A stretch of DNA of 64,000 bases from Acanthococcus lagerstroemiae (GCA_031841125.1 CM063106.1:16926001-16990000); one strand, 5' to 3'; positions 1 through 12,305 are shown, counted from the first letter of the stretch. The notes: generated by a model from the sequence alone, not told the origin. Numbers and translations are program-made.

Positions 1-183
1 GGCCGAGTGGATAGCGCGTTGGTCTCGGAATCCGGAGGTCCCGGGTTCGAGCCCACGTAGCAACTCGCCAGATTTCGACCTAGGCCGGTTTTTCGGCCAG
101 AAGGGAAGAGGGCTAAGACAGCACTAATAGCCTCCTTGACATCTCTGAAGTAATGCTCGAAAGGGCTGATTCCAGGGCTCGTT
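1..183 (+). repeat. tRNA-derived SINE, copy A
   Basis: The left part has the two internal RNA polymerase III promoter boxes of a tRNA: a box A-like GGCCGAGTGGATAGCGC at the start and a box B-like GGGTTCGAGCCC about 45 bases later. A non-tRNA body follows, ending in an ATTCCAGGGCTCG motif. The same unit occurs inverted just downstream and again near 55.6 kb, which makes it a dispersed SINE and not a working tRNA gene. The first few bases of the head (GGTCTGGTT in the other copies) are cut off by the window edge. No amino acid identity is assigned to the parental tRNA. Confidence 0.8.
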
Positions 184-219
184 TTTTCCCTCTTTTTTTT
201 CTTTTTCTGTCTAATTTGC

Positions 220-405
220 TCTCCATCCGAGTCCTGGAATCAGCCCTTTCGACCATTATTTCAGAGACGTCGAGGAGGCTATTAGTGCTGTCTTAGCCCT
301 CTTCCCTTCTGGTCGAAAATTCTGGCAAGTTGCTACATGGGCTCGAACCCGGGGCCTGCGGATTCTGAGACCAACGCGCTATCTACTCGGCCAACCAGAC
401 CTCTG
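220..405 (-). repeat. tRNA-derived SINE, copy B, inverted relative to copy A
   Basis: Read on the minus strand this repeats copy A almost base for base: the GGTCTGGTTGGCCGAG head near 405, the box B-like GGGTTCGAGCCC, and a tail with GATTCCAGGACTCGG near 225. Copies A and B meet tail to tail across a pyrimidine-rich spacer of about 40 bases (181-222). A transcript through both could form a hairpin with arms of roughly 180 bases. Confidence 0.8.
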
Positions 406-751
406 CCAGGACTCGGGTTGAGAGCAAATTAGAAGAAAGACTTCATGAAGAACGAGACAGTAAGATCTCAGTATATTATATTAATTTTAAGTCTGTTTCC
501 CGGGGCACTAGGCAGTGCACACGAATATGTCAAAATTGCACAGCACTATAGAAAAGTTGCCTACATGCAAATTTTTTCAGCTAACTAGTTTAAAAAGTTT
601 CTCGCTTCTTGATTGCCTGAAACTTCTGGCCCCATCCCCTTCAGCTCGTTTCTGATGTTATGTAAACCCTTCACATTCAATACTACTGTTAAAAAAAAGA
701 GAAAAAAATATATTCTAACAGCCAAGTACACCATGTCTACTGTTTGTACAG

Positions 752-1138
752 GATGAAAAGTACTTGATACTGAAAAAACATTCAAATGAGCATTCGCCAG
801 CTGCTTCGTTTGAACGGAGTCTCAGTCACTCATCATCATTTTCATCGCTGACCTCCGGAGTACCTCTGTCAACTTCGATAGATTCACTGAGCTCAATCCC
901 ATCCGGATCTAAGCAACCGCCACCATATCGTTCACCTCCACCTGTTCAGCTTTCGAAAACTGGAAGTTCAGTCTCTTGCATGTCACCATCGTCATCCGAA
1001 TCTTCAGTGGAAAAAACACCGCCGCCTGTACCTCCGAGACGAAGAAGTTCCGATAAAATTAAGTTGAGCAATAAGGAAAACGAACTAGATGGTAGTCCGA
1101 GATCATCCAGTATCATATCAACATCTGACGACAACGAG
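752..1138 (+). CDS. SOWAH-type ankyrin protein, internal exon: Ser/Pro-rich linker
   Basis: A 129-codon open exon bounded by a TTTGTACAG acceptor and a GAG/GTAAGA donor, phase 0 at both ends. The encoded segment is low-complexity and very rich in serine and proline: serine runs early, a PPPYRSPPP stretch in the middle, then TPPPVPPRRR, a typical class II SH3-binding motif. It ends in an acidic SDDNE tail. There is no catalytic or membrane feature, and it is likely an unstructured cytoplasmic linker. The gene assignment comes from the later exon at 18228-18329, because all four exons share strand and phase. The exon begins with DEKYL, so the start codon lies upstream of the window. Coding status is well supported by composition and splice sites; that it belongs to the same transcript as the 18-kb exons is inference. 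Confidence 0.75.
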
Positions 1139-2850
1139 GTAAGACATTATCCATTTTGTTTTCTCATTGAGTTTGATAGTTGAGAGCTTATATTTTTGTT
1201 TGCTGCTGTCATGTACGAGCATTAGTTAAGCTCACCAGGTCTATGCTTGAATGGAAATCTGAAACTATAGGACTATCAGAGAATGAGAATTCTAAAACTT
1301 GCTTTCGCTTAAACCATGATCTTATAAAGAAAAACTTACAGCTAAATGAAACTGTGTTTAGATGGATGTAGTTAATACACAAAATTGAACGTATTCTGTT
1401 CATTCGCTTCTGTTTGACAGTATATTACTCTTAGTCTCCCTGTTGTGAAGTGATTATTTTGTGTTGTATCTTAGATATGCCAGTTAGCAAGCTCTTGGCA
1501 TCCATGAGTGTTCAATGTTATGTAGCCTCCGATTATACGTTAAAATATTCTGAAATTTTGCAGTAAAAATCAAAAAGTCTTGCACATAATGAAAACCATA
1601 GGAATAGGTTTCTCGACAATTGCTTCTTTACGTTGTGGAACATGTACTAAGTTTATGCAAGAAATGATGCTTGAGGGCCAGAGTGAACCATGCACATAAG
1701 AAAAAACCAAATCGAGATATTACGTGTGTTTTGATAAGAATACCATTTAGTATCTCATTTCATTGTCAAGCAACCGTATTTACTCATTTTTCACCAAATA
1801 ACATAACACCACCTCAAGGTTGTGGCTCTCCATTCAAATGTGAATAGTGCTAAATTTTTGAATTAATTTTCTTCAATTTAACATAACAGAAGGGAATACC
1901 ACTGATATTCATTGCTTCATTTCCTGTTGCATGTTGTATCCATCAAATAATAAGAGCCAGGTAGAATTTATAAATTTATTGAAGACTGATTTTTCCTAAA
2001 TTGGTTTTCTCCAAACTTCGGCCTTTCAAGATCAGTACTATACAACAAAGTAGTTGGCTCTGGCATAACTAGAACCTACCAAATCTCCATATCCCTCATG
2101 CATGTATGCGTACTAAGGTACTTTTGTCTGACAATCACCATTGTCCAAAAAGGTAATTTACTTTCCTAACAGTTTTTTTTGTTTCTAAAAAAGTATTTTT
2201 TTGTGTAAGGGATTTTATTTATTTATAATAATTCTTTAATTAGAACATCTTTTTCATGTGCTGGGTAGTATGAAATGTATCACCTTGATGTTTACAAAAT
2301 ATATAATTAGACTTTCAACCCTGATATCATGTCCATTTTTCGGTTCCAGTTGTAAAGTGATCCTATAGCTTTACCCGTTATAAATTACACGTTTACCTTT
2401 CTTTATCAGATTTGTGTTTGTATGTATTCTGAGTCCACTAAGTTTTAGTAAGAACCAGCTGTAAGAAACTCTTCATCAATTTTGTCTCTTGCAAAGTTAA
2501 CTCGGCAATTTGCTTGCATTATGAAGCATGTAAAACTCAATTGACTCAGTGCTTGCACTTCTCAAACTAAATGAAAACTCTTAGAAATTTAGTTTTATAA
2601 TACTAAATTTTTATACGCTCAGTTTTATAAAAGTACTTATTTCCCTTTATCTTGATTCACCCTCACTGCACTGTGTACCCACTACCTATTGTAAGTGCAT
2701 GTTTATTACGTGTGACATAATTTAGCAGCCAACAAAGCTTATTGCTGCTTTGTAAAGTGTGGATAGGTATGTAATAATTGTTTGCTTATTTTTGTATTTT
2801 ATGTGTTTTTTTTTTGTTTTTTGTTTCGCCAATAATTTCATGCTTATCAG
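1139..2850 (+). other. intron between the 752 and 2851 exons
   Basis: AT-rich DNA with a GTAAGA donor and a pyrimidine-rich stretch leading to a TGCTTATCAG acceptor. I see no transposon domain, RNA gene or strong repeat in it. Confidence 0.6.
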
Positions 2851-3003
2851 AATAAAGCTGCGGACACCGAACAAAAAATAAGCGTCAAAGAACGCACTCA
2901 GAGATTTAATCGGCTAGCTTCTGTCGAAGGACCGACTCCTAGTCCTCCTAAAGTGCAACAATCTTTAGCGGTCAGCACTTCGTATAAAAAACGATTTGAC
3001 AAG
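2851..3003 (+). CDS. SOWAH-type ankyrin protein, internal exon: basic linker
   Basis: A 51-codon exon between CTTATCAG and GACAAG/GTAAAT, phase 0 on both sides. It encodes a mixed-charge, polar segment that includes KERTQRFNRLASVEG, then the proline-containing PTPSPPK, and ends in SYKKRFDK. No stop codon occurs in this frame, while the other two frames are broken. It has no recognised domain. Its place between the proline-rich exon and the exon preceding the ankyrin repeats fits the long poorly conserved linker of SOWAH proteins. The RxxS and TPxP sites are possible phosphorylation sites; that is inference only. Confidence 0.7.
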
Positions 3004-5364
3004 GTAAATATAATTGAACTTCTGCCTCAGTGTTTATTGGTGAAGGAAATGGGTGTAGTATTTTAGATTATTATACATTTCGTGTAGGTGTACGTTGTTA
3101 ACTTTCCTTAATTTGAATCGACTCTTTCTCGGGATTAAGTTCTAATTTTCCAACAATGTACATCAAGCTAGAAGTACCTCGATAAAATATTGGTTTTGTT
3201 GTGTGTGGTTGCGCGGGAAACGAGGGAATAATTGCACTTTATGTACGAGCTTACTGTGAAGAGAAAAATACTCGTGGCACAATGCTAGCGGCTTATTGAA
3301 AACAAATTTGAACAGAATTTTCATATCTGTAATGGTTTTTTTAAGTTTTCGTGTTTGGTGTTCCGTTGATTTGTGATGTCTTTCCACGTATATTGAGGAC
3401 CTAGCTCCCATCTTTCCCTCTCCTACCTGCCAAGGAAACGTCGGATTGGCTGCTGACCTGGAGAATTCAAAAAATTGCTGGGGTTGATCTTATACACAAA
3501 GAGAGAGCCAGTGGGGGGGGGGGGCAGATGGCCCAATAAAGTCAGTGAACCACTCCAACTGACATTCCACAAAACATCCCACAAACCAAATAAAGGAAAA
3601 AACGGTCGAGTATTCACCAGCTGAAGGGACTGGCAGATACTTTCACGTTCTAAAACGTACCCTTCACTCACGGAAGAAACTTCAGGATTTTTGACTGAGC
3701 CAACTAGTGAGCTGGCTAAGCAATCAACCAGTCAGTGAGTTGGCCTGACTCAGAAAATTAATTCTCCTCGTAGCTCAACCAAAAAACAATTTCAGGATTG
3801 TGAATAGAGAGATTGACTGATGAAAAATCTCCAAACTTCAGGGTGCTAGATGGACTAGCTGACTAGTAGACGAACAAACAGGTAGCAAGTGTTTAGTTGG
3901 TTGGGGTTAGAAGCGATTCAGGGGCAAGGCTTCCTTGTTTAAACTGGATGTATAGAAAGTTATTGAAATTTTACTGAGCATTAGTTCCGTTTACCTTCAA
4001 TTCGTCTTAGTCTTATCTCTGTAAGACTATAGTTCGGCTTTCCCTCGTTAAATTGGTTAATTGGTCTTACTCGCAGGGTCGGATTTAGGCCAGGGAGGAA
4101 GCTGTACCAAACATAGATCCTAGGGCCCAAAAATCTTGAATCCGATCTTGCTTACTTGTAGTCTACAGATCAATCGAATAAAGCACAACCATCTCGTGCC
4201 TATTTGTTGTAATTTAGACCCATTATTGCTTCGTTTCGGCTTACATTGACTAAAAATCGCACGGTTGCGCTAGTTGTGGAGGATCTGTTGAGGATATTAT
4301 AATGAAATTCAATGATTTTCAGTCGAATTCCATAATTAAGATGGGTGGACAATTTGGCGCTCGAAGTATTTCCTATATAGTAATGTGGGTAGTCCGCGTC
4401 TGCTTGAACGTGCTTTTACACCACTGCCTATCTAAACTTGTCGCATGTGCCAGCATTTGTCATGATTCATGTTGATTGAACACTTGTAGTTAAGTAGAGG
4501 GGGGAGCCCTTGCAATGAGACAGTGCTATCAGCGAGGCCTTCAGAATAACTCAGCTATTTTTGTGAATGAAATTCTTACCATACATGCCTTCACTAATAC
4601 AGCACCTTTCAACCTACAGTCCTTCATTTCCAACATCTGGTAAATCCGAAAACAGAAAACCGAATTTTGCTCTTTTAGGGAGGCACGTTTGGACCTTTTT
4701 TGACGGTTTCTAACTTGAGATCTACCTCGTTGGTTTTGATGCTCTGTACTCTATTTTGTAACTACGAGTATCTTCCTGCTGATATGAAGAAGAATGCAAA
4801 AATATTGAAAATTGACAGAGATACTAAAGAAAATTGAAAAATCAATTGGAACTCTATGTATGTGTTTATTTGGTATCGAATCTGCGAAATGGTTTTTAAT
4901 CAATTGGTCCTTCGGGCCGGATGAGAATCGAGTACAGCATTGTCAACAAAGAGAAAATGGAAACTGAACCGACGCTTGATGAGTGGCCACCTGTTTAGTT
5001 TATTCCAATGAATACATCGTGGTGGTGAAATGAGAACATCAACAGAGCCCAATATGACTGACACCAGGACAATGCCTTCCAATGACGATCGTGATACTGA
5101 GAAACAAGTGGAAGTGGTGAAAATAAAAGACTAGCTTCTTCTAGTTATAGTCAGAACATGGCTGAACAAGTAGCATACTGAATTTCTTTCATGACTTTCT
5201 GCCGTCGCATTCAGACCAAGTTGTTAACTGTCTTGTCTCTATAGCTTCAACCAACTGAGCCACCAGAACCTGCACGAACAACAATGACTGGGTTGAAATT
5301 GCTGAAGCTGGAAATTCCTGTGTTCAGCTGTAGGAGTTACTGCACTAGCTGGTAACCTACTACA
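3004..5364 (+). other. start of the 15-kb intron, no gene recognised
   Basis: It begins with a GTAAAT donor. It holds a run of G near 3516-3524, degenerate short repeats around 3680-3900 that reuse CAGTSAGTGAG/TTGGCT words, and a GGTCCTTCGGGCCGG word near 4906 that resembles one near 23798. The short open frames here look random. Confidence 0.4.
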
Positions 5365-6190
5365 AGCAAAATGCTCTCCACTTCAATTCAGCAAAAACTA
5401 AAGTATGTTCGTTCCACCTCAAAGATACCAAGGCAAGATTCAAGCTGAAGCTTAACTGGCCAGCTAGGACCTACAAAAGCTCTTCTCCTCCGAATGGGAC
5501 ATGAGACCTGATGTGCTGAGGATGATAGGCCTGGCCCTTGGGTTTTGCGGCAGCTGAATATGGTTTTGCTGTGTGGAAACAGCTCGTACAAAGCATGTTG
5601 ACACAACCCTGAATGAGACGTATCGCTTAATATCCGGATGGTTGAGATTGACCAGGATAGAGAGGCTGTACTTAGCCTGTGAGATTGCTCCTCCTAATAT
5701 CCGCAGAGCCGTTCTTGTCGAGTGTGAGCGAACACGTTTAGAAAATGACGCAAATCACCCGATGTTGAGGCAGTCAGTGGAAAAGCCTCGTCTGAAGATA
5801 CGCAAGAGAGCTTTCTGGCATCCTCCAAGCCACTGCAGGCCCCATCTTGAATAGCGAGAATGGATAGATGGAGGGCAGTGGTAGAACTCGAACCATACAA
5901 AGGCGTAAGAGCTAGGAGAGATTTACTATGGCCTCAATGGCGTACTCTCAGCAGGTTGGTGCTGGCTGCACAAGGACTTCAGTAAACCTGTTAAATGGGG
6001 CCTTGCTGAAAATGGATACCCCCAGGATTGAAGCCACCTTCGGGAGTGCCCCTACCAGTCCAAGGAGTGGATGCAGTGGGATTATGGTATATAGCGACGA
6101 GACCGCATGCAACTGGTCGATTACTAGGATGACGAGTGCGATGATGTCGCGACACAAAAGAAGAAGAATAAGCAGTAATTTTGATCAGTG
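5365..6190 (+). mobile_element. non-LTR retrotransposon ORF2 remnant (3' end, Jockey/I-like)
   Basis: Split reading frames match the C-terminal part of a non-LTR reverse transcriptase polyprotein. First comes YYKQNALHFNSAKTKVCSF, the 'NPSKTQ' thumb-side motif (about 5365-5425). A stretch with AEYGFAVW follows, then HVDTTLNETYRLISG...IAPPNIRRAVLVECER (5590-5735), a hallmark of the region after the polymerase core. Near 5945-6060 a LSRL...GWTRTS-like and HLRECP-like string recalls the terminal CCHC/HxxxC segment. Several frameshifts and stops break it, and the endonuclease and polymerase core are missing, so this is a dead, 5'-truncated copy. Confidence 0.7.
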
Positions 6191-8629
6191 AGTGACGCTG
6201 AAGAATCTTTTTGTTTATACGATTAATAGTAACTCCACCATCAGCTATGCCCAGAAACATCGTTACTTGCTGTCACTGGTCGAAGGTGAGCTCAGTAATT
6301 TGATGAAAAAGTCTGCCAGTCATATTGCAGTATCCTCAGTATCGAAGCAAAAACTTAGTACTACCAAGCATTTGTAATTGTGTATGTCTATATGTGATGT
6401 CGAATCAGCCGTGATCGTTTCTAAGCGAGAGAACTTCCATGTGACAGTCTAGTACAGATAGACTCATTTATTCAGAAAAGTCCAGATCCGAAGTCCAGTA
6501 TGAAAGATCAACTTTAACGGAGGATGTCGGAATAAAGTATTAATTATTTTTTCTTCAATTCATGGTCCCATGTTCCAGCGCAAACTTACAAACATTCGCC
6601 CTTCTTCGGCCATACGGTAGCACATAACTCGAATCTCATCCATCATCAAGCTCTCTGCACCTGCTCCACCGCGTACCGAGCTCAGCACGCTTCCAGACGT
6701 ATGCGAACCGCGAACGTTGCTCTCAGGTCTGGATTCGCTCTGGAGCACGATTTCGCGAACGTCATCTTTGGAAAAGCATTCACTCCTCACTCGTTTAGTT
6801 GTTACCACTCATCTCGTGGTGTTTTTTTTCCATACGCACGCTCGTCATCGGGAATAAAGAAGCAAAAACTTTTCGCACGCGTGCATTTTACAAACGGCTG
6901 CCAAATTAGTCTCGACTGTTGTTCTTCCATTCGTCGAGCCCCGCATCAACAAGTTTCCGCTCCCTCGAATACTTCCAATCGGGATTCCAAATTTCGCCTC
7001 GATTCTGATAAAATATTTTCACCGCGTGCACGCGGGTGAGGGTGTACTCGCTGACGGCGACGCCCGATGCGTCGCAGACTGAGCGATTCGAACGTCAAAA
7101 TAATTTCTATATTAATTATTATAAGGAGAGAGACTGAGGGTTTTTTAAAATATTGGTGGCTAGAAACGTAAAACATCCAGATGGAAAGTGCTAAACTGAA
7201 GCACGAAAGGAAGAGAAAAAAAGTCTCAACTTCCGTGATTAATAGCAAATAACAACGTTTAAATGTTGTTTACAATTACAAACGCAAAATAATGTCTACA
7301 TTTGCGTCAACAGATTATTTAACCGTCGTTAAACTGAACGTCCGACCTAAACGATAAATCACCTATAGCGTGGCCTGGAACACGACCCGAAAGAACACCC
7401 ATTTTATGTACCTTCGAAAGCTCTTCAAAATCCCGAAAATGAACCCCGAAGACAGAGAGAGAAAGAGCTCGAGCTAGCAGACTATATCATTTATCCGATT
7501 TAACAGCCGAGTACAACTGCGAGGATAAATTATGAGCGACGGTAAATAATATATTCTTCGTTAATCGGTTCAGAATTTTCCCCGCAGAACTAGATTTATG
7601 TACTCTACATCGCCAACGTTATGGCACAAATTTTTTGAAAACTTGAAAGACCCGATGATGATTTCAGTTCTCACTCGGTGATACTGCGAAACAGGTTGTG
7701 TCTTTCCAATTCATTGGACGTATATTCCTTCTGTTTGGAGCTGATCGATAACGTTTCATTGGTATTAAATCACAATCTGGGACGCTTATGGGTATAATTA
7801 TTCCGTCGAGACGGGGAAAATGAGTTTGTTGATACGAACCACCCACTCCAGTATATATTCATTCCTTTAAAACTATAAACGGAATTGTATAATCATTCTC
7901 GCTGCCATCACGGATACCGATCACATAGTCATCGTTGGGTCGCCACAAGTACGCTGTCAATCCACAGAAAAAATTATTCTTCTTTTGTTCACCTCTCCGC
8001 ATGGTGCGTTTGTTTTCTCCTGCTGAGAATACAAATTACTTTATAACCCGTAGGTAGGTCTGAATCGCCTATACAGAGAGTGAAAATTTCGTTTGTGTCC
8101 GGAGAAATCGTTCCGCGTTTACTCTGGAGTCCGGAAACAGTATCCAGAATGAAACAATCATACTATTCACCATTCGGAGTGAGGTATTTTTGTTCAGCAA
8201 TAAAACAAGTAATGTTTGGTAGGGTATGTGGCGACACCTTAGGCCTTGGAAACCACCCATTCAGGCATCGTGTTAGAGATCTGAGCACGCTTTGGAACAG
8301 TCAGCCTTTGTATCCCAAATCCAGCTACATACATCTTGACCCAGTTGCCTGCCAACTAATTAGATAAAGATCCCTCTAGACTAAAGGTTGGAAAACACAC
8401 ACCCCGCCATCGTATTTCAGATGGCCCGCCGGGTTTTCGAAGAAAGAAGAACTGTCTTCAGCGTCCAAATATTAGCTCTCCTTCAGGCTTAAGTTCAGGG
8501 CACATTTCGCTGGACCACACACTATTGAATTTTCGATGAAACTATAAATACATGTGTGTATTCGCTTATACTACGTTTGTGCATGTTTAAACGACCCCTT
8601 CGCCTGTTACATGTTTGAAAAAAAAAAAG
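6191..8629. other. non-coding stretch, CpG-containing between about 6540 and 7560
   Basis: No gene recognised. The part from about 6540 to 7560 differs from the AT-rich, repeat-laden surroundings: it keeps many CpG steps (for example CGAACCGCGAACG, GCACGCGTGC, GGCGACGCCCGATGCGTCG) and shows no internal repetition or transposon motif. That makes it a candidate conserved regulatory segment, on composition only. Confidence 0.3.
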
Positions 8630-10380
8630 AAGTGAGGTATGGCGATATGGTACACAACCCACTTCCGATTTTAGGCCTGAAAACAGTTGTATTTGTTTTT
8701 GTATACACAGTTATTTCATTTTATATAATCCCCTTTGACTTATGAAAGGAGAGGATAGATTGATCAAGGGTGTTGAGTCAATGGTCACTGGCTTAAGTTT
8801 AGCTGATGGCTTTTAAGCTGCTGGTTGACTTCGCTTATGACTCCCTCTTTGCACACGAGTTGACTTCAGTCACAAGTTACAAAGCTCACGATTTCCCACC
8901 ATTTTAATAATTGATAAAACCAATTCAAAACAGTGAATTCCTTATACATGAATGGTATAGTAAATTTTTTATCAATTTATTTAAAAATTATTTTCATTTG
9001 ACTTTTGGAATTGGCTGAATTGATAAGTTTAAGCCACAAAACCTAGCTTATGGCTGACTTCTGGGTTGAAAGCCGACTTGTGGAATTCGTCTGGCTTGAT
9101 GAATAAGGACCAAAATTGTGACTTAAGCTTTAGCTTGAGCCACTAGTGGCTTCAGCTTAACATCCCGGAGCTGGATGCTGTATGTTACCTGTTTTCAACT
9201 TTGGCTCTGAAAACGATTATATTCGTTCGTATTTCATTCATTTATATGTACTGCCCCTTCCTAACTTATGAAGAGAGAGGAAGAATGACTGATGGGTATA
9301 CCACTCACTTCAGATTTCGAGTTCAGCCCCTTTCTGAGTTATTGGGGGAGAAGGATGATGGATGGTATATCACCCATTTCCAATTGAAAAAGATTGAATT
9401 TTTCTGTATTTCATTTCAAATGAATGTGTACAAAGAATTACAATCGCTTTTAGGTGTGATATTACTCCCGTCCCATCTCTTAAACGAGAGGAGAGCTTGT
9501 GTATAAATGAAATAATTTTGTGTATATAGAAATTCACAATAGAAATGCAAACGAATGCTATCATTTTCAGACCAAAAATTGATGCTCAACCACCATCCCC
9601 TGTAATGTGACAAGGGTTGTGTACAAATAAAAAATTTTTGTAAACAAAATACAAATAAATACTGTTGTTTTCAAAGCAAAAAATGATAGCGGGAGGGGAT
9701 ACCCATCCAATCATTTCCATCCACTCCGAGTAATGTGCGAAGGGGTGGTGTATAAACGAAGTACTAATGCATAAACGTGTAGTATACACTCGAATACAAT
9801 AGTTTTTTGATCCAAAATTGGAAGTGGATGATTGACCATCAATCAGCCTCCTCCCTCCACAACTCAGGAGGAAATTGTACACAAACGAAGTAATTATGTA
9901 TATAAACAAATTATGCAAACAAAGTACAAACTAATACAATCCTTTTTGGATGCGGAGTCAGAAGTGGGTAATCTGCCATCAATCCCCCTCCCTATAACTC
10001 TGATAGGAATTTTATGTAGACAAAATAATGATGTATACAAACTCATATAAATGAAATACCTACACATGAATACAATTGATTGCACTCTCCAAATCAGAAG
10101 TGGATAATCTATCATCAATCAGCTTCTTCCCCCGTGACTCTGTAGGAATTGTATATAAACAAAATGTTTGTGTGTAGAAATGAAACACACGTGAGTGCAA
10201 TCATTTTCATAGGCCTGAGAGGTCAGAAGTACAATCAGTCTTATTATTGATCAGCTTCCCCCCCCCCCCCATAACTCATGAAGAGTAGGGCATGTACTAA
10301 AAAGTACCTAATCGTGTACATAAACACAATACAGAAGAATAGAATCCTTTTTGGACTCAAAATCAAAAGTGGGTGGTATA
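8630..10380. repeat. degenerate satellite, units of about 120-160 bp in two orientations
   Basis: From about 9400 to 10380 at least six diverged units recur, each with a GTRTAYAAACRAA word, then a RATRCAATCNTTTTNG word, then a SAGAAGTGGRTNRTC word. GTGTATAAA-type words start near 9499, 9618, 9749, 9877, 10014, 10152 and 10315, giving periods of about 119-163 bp. Near 8680 and 9203 the same words appear inverted (CTGAAAACRRTTRTATTYGTTYGTATTTCAT). The block is therefore a small array with a change of direction, interrupted at about 8767-9170 and ended by the transposon at 10381. Longer open frames here are artefacts of the repeats. Confidence 0.6.
8767..9170. mobile_element. putative short element with long imperfect TIRs inside the satellite
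   Basis: The left edge (GGGTGTTGAGTC...CACTGGCTTAAGTTTAGCT) and the inverted right edge (GGGATGTTAAGC...CACTAGTGGCTCAAGC) are similar over about 45 bases. The interior repeats SACTT/GGCTTAAG words. It separates two inverted satellite units. No target duplication is clear and no protein is encoded. Confidence 0.3.
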
Positions 10381-11321
10381 CAGGGTTGGCCAAAAAAAAA
10401 AAACTGACACATTTCAAACGTGATTTCTTCGGTTCTCAACGTCACACCAAAATGGTCCAAAAAACAACAGAAAGTAGAGAAAATAAGGTTTATTTCGAAA
10501 ATATAACTTTAGCTAAACGGTGACCATTTTGCGTGATGCAGTCATCGAGCCGTTTCTGGAAATTTTAGAACACAGTTTCCAGTGTCGCCCAAGAAATTTG
10601 ACTAAATTTTATTTTTTGTGACGGATATTCGCCTTCAGTTGATCCAGATTACGCGGCTTGTTAACGTATATGCGCGATTTTAAATATCCCCACAGAAAGT
10701 AGTCAGGCACTGATTGGGCAAGCGCGGTGGCCAAAGGAATGATGTTAAACAAGAAATGACGCGCTTCCCGATTGTTTTGCTAAGCAAATCTCGTATTATG
10801 GTCAATGTAGGGCAGGTAGCGCTGTCTTGTTAGAACAATGGGCGGCTTATTTTTCTTCTCCTCTTCCAACAAGACGGCACTACCTGCCACACATCGACCA
10901 TAACGCGAGATTTGCTTAGCAAAACATTCGGGAAAGCGCGTCATTTCTCGTTTAACATCATTCCCCTGGCCAACGCGCTCACCCAATCTATCGGCGCCTG
11001 ACTACTTTCTGTGGGGATATTTAAAATCGCGCGTACACGTTGACAAGCTGCGTAATCTGAATTAACTGAAGGCAAATATCCGTCACAAAAAACGAAATTA
11101 GTCAAATTTCTTGTGCGACACTGAAAACTGTGTTCAAAAATGTCCAGAAACGGCTCGATGACTGCATCACGCAAAATGGCCACCGTTTGGCTAATGTTGT
11201 ATTTTCGAAATAAACCTTATTTTCTCGACTTTCTGTTGTTTTTTGTACCATTTTGGTGCGACATCGAGAACCAAAGAAATTCGCATTCAAAATATGTCAG
11301 TTTTTTTTTTGGCCAACCCTT
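10381..11321. mobile_element. palindromic IS630-Tc1-mariner element made of two 3' halves
   Basis: The ends are C/A-AGGGTTGGCC followed by a long A (or T) run and CTGACA/TGTCAG, flanked on both sides by TA, the target duplication of this superfamily. The right half (about 10855-11321, plus strand) encodes the second half of a transposase with one frameshift: FQQDGTTCHT (second catalytic Asp), then WPTRSPNLSAPDYFLWGYLK (third Asp about 41 residues on), then a C-terminal NGHHLA-like remnant written as AKWPPFG. The left half (10381-10838) is the reverse complement of the same region. The N-terminal half with the DNA-binding domain and first Asp is absent from both arms. About 30 unpaired bases separate the arms near 10840-10865. 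It is non-autonomous. Confidence 0.8.
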
Positions 11322-11869
11322 TAGTTGTTTGTCACACTCCCAATGTATTTTTTAGTTTTGATTTTGTACAAACCACAGACCTTACAATATTAATATAGAC
11401 AGCGTTTGCTGATAAGAACTGTGAACGGATGTTTTGTATAAGGATTTTGAATTTCCTCATTATTTACTCCAGTTGACATGGTAAAAATCCTAGCTATCCG
11501 GAATCAAATAAGCTGAGATGGTGAGATTTTCTGAATGCAAATAAACATTGCGGTATTGCCAGATCGCCCGCCCAAATCCCATGGAGTTTTCCTCCATAGT
11601 TTTTCAATGCCCAAATATAACACTGTTGGCAACTTCGACCAAGGAAGTGGCAAAATATTGGCAAAATAGGTAGAACGTGTAAAAATGACCAGCCAGAAGT
11701 TTCAATAAAAAAGGTCATGATTGTGAACCGCGCAAGCACGCTGGTGGACGCTGGAAACGCTCTGCATGGCTTGGAACAGGTATAGAGAGAGACCTTCGCT
11801 TACCTCAGCTTTGGGATAGAAGTGAAGGGCGGATTTTCAGCTGAAATCCGGGAAGAATCTGCTACGATA

Positions 11870-12305
11870 AGGCTGAGGAAAATCACATACTGTGTTAAAA
11901 TATCCAGGAAACTGTGGAAAAAATTAAAGACTTTGATTGCTTCAATTGCACTGTACGATGCGGAAACTTGAACCATAAAAATGGAAGACAAGCGGCGGCT
12001 CGATGCATTCGAGATGTAGACGTGAAGAAGGATACTGCTGAACAAAGATCTGTGATGGAGGACATGGATGAGCAAGAAAGAACCGAATTTTCCATTCCTT
12101 CGGGTGTGTAGAGGCGAAGAGAGAACCTTGAGGAAGCGATACTACTTGGGAAAGCTCCCGTTGTCGGGGGAAGAAGAAGATCTACTGAACGGGCCGATTG
12201 TATTAAGTTCCGAATGGAGTCTATCACCAGTGCTGTCCCGGTGGCTCAGGATCACGATGCTTGCATGGAGGCAGTTCACGTGTCCCTCCTAACCAACACT
12301 GAGTA
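11870..12305 (+). mobile_element. RTE-like retrotransposon remnant, C-terminal end of ORF2
   Basis: The frame reads LIASIALYDAETWTIKMEDKRRLDAFEMWTWRR once two TGG-to-stop changes are allowed for (TGA near 11968, TAG near 12025). This is the conserved 'LYGAETW ... RLEAFEMWCWRR' block after the polymerase domain. A downstream frame reads GRRRSTERADCIKF...VAQDHDACMEA and ends at a stop near 12303, as in complete elements. It is 5'-truncated and frameshifted. Confidence 0.75.
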
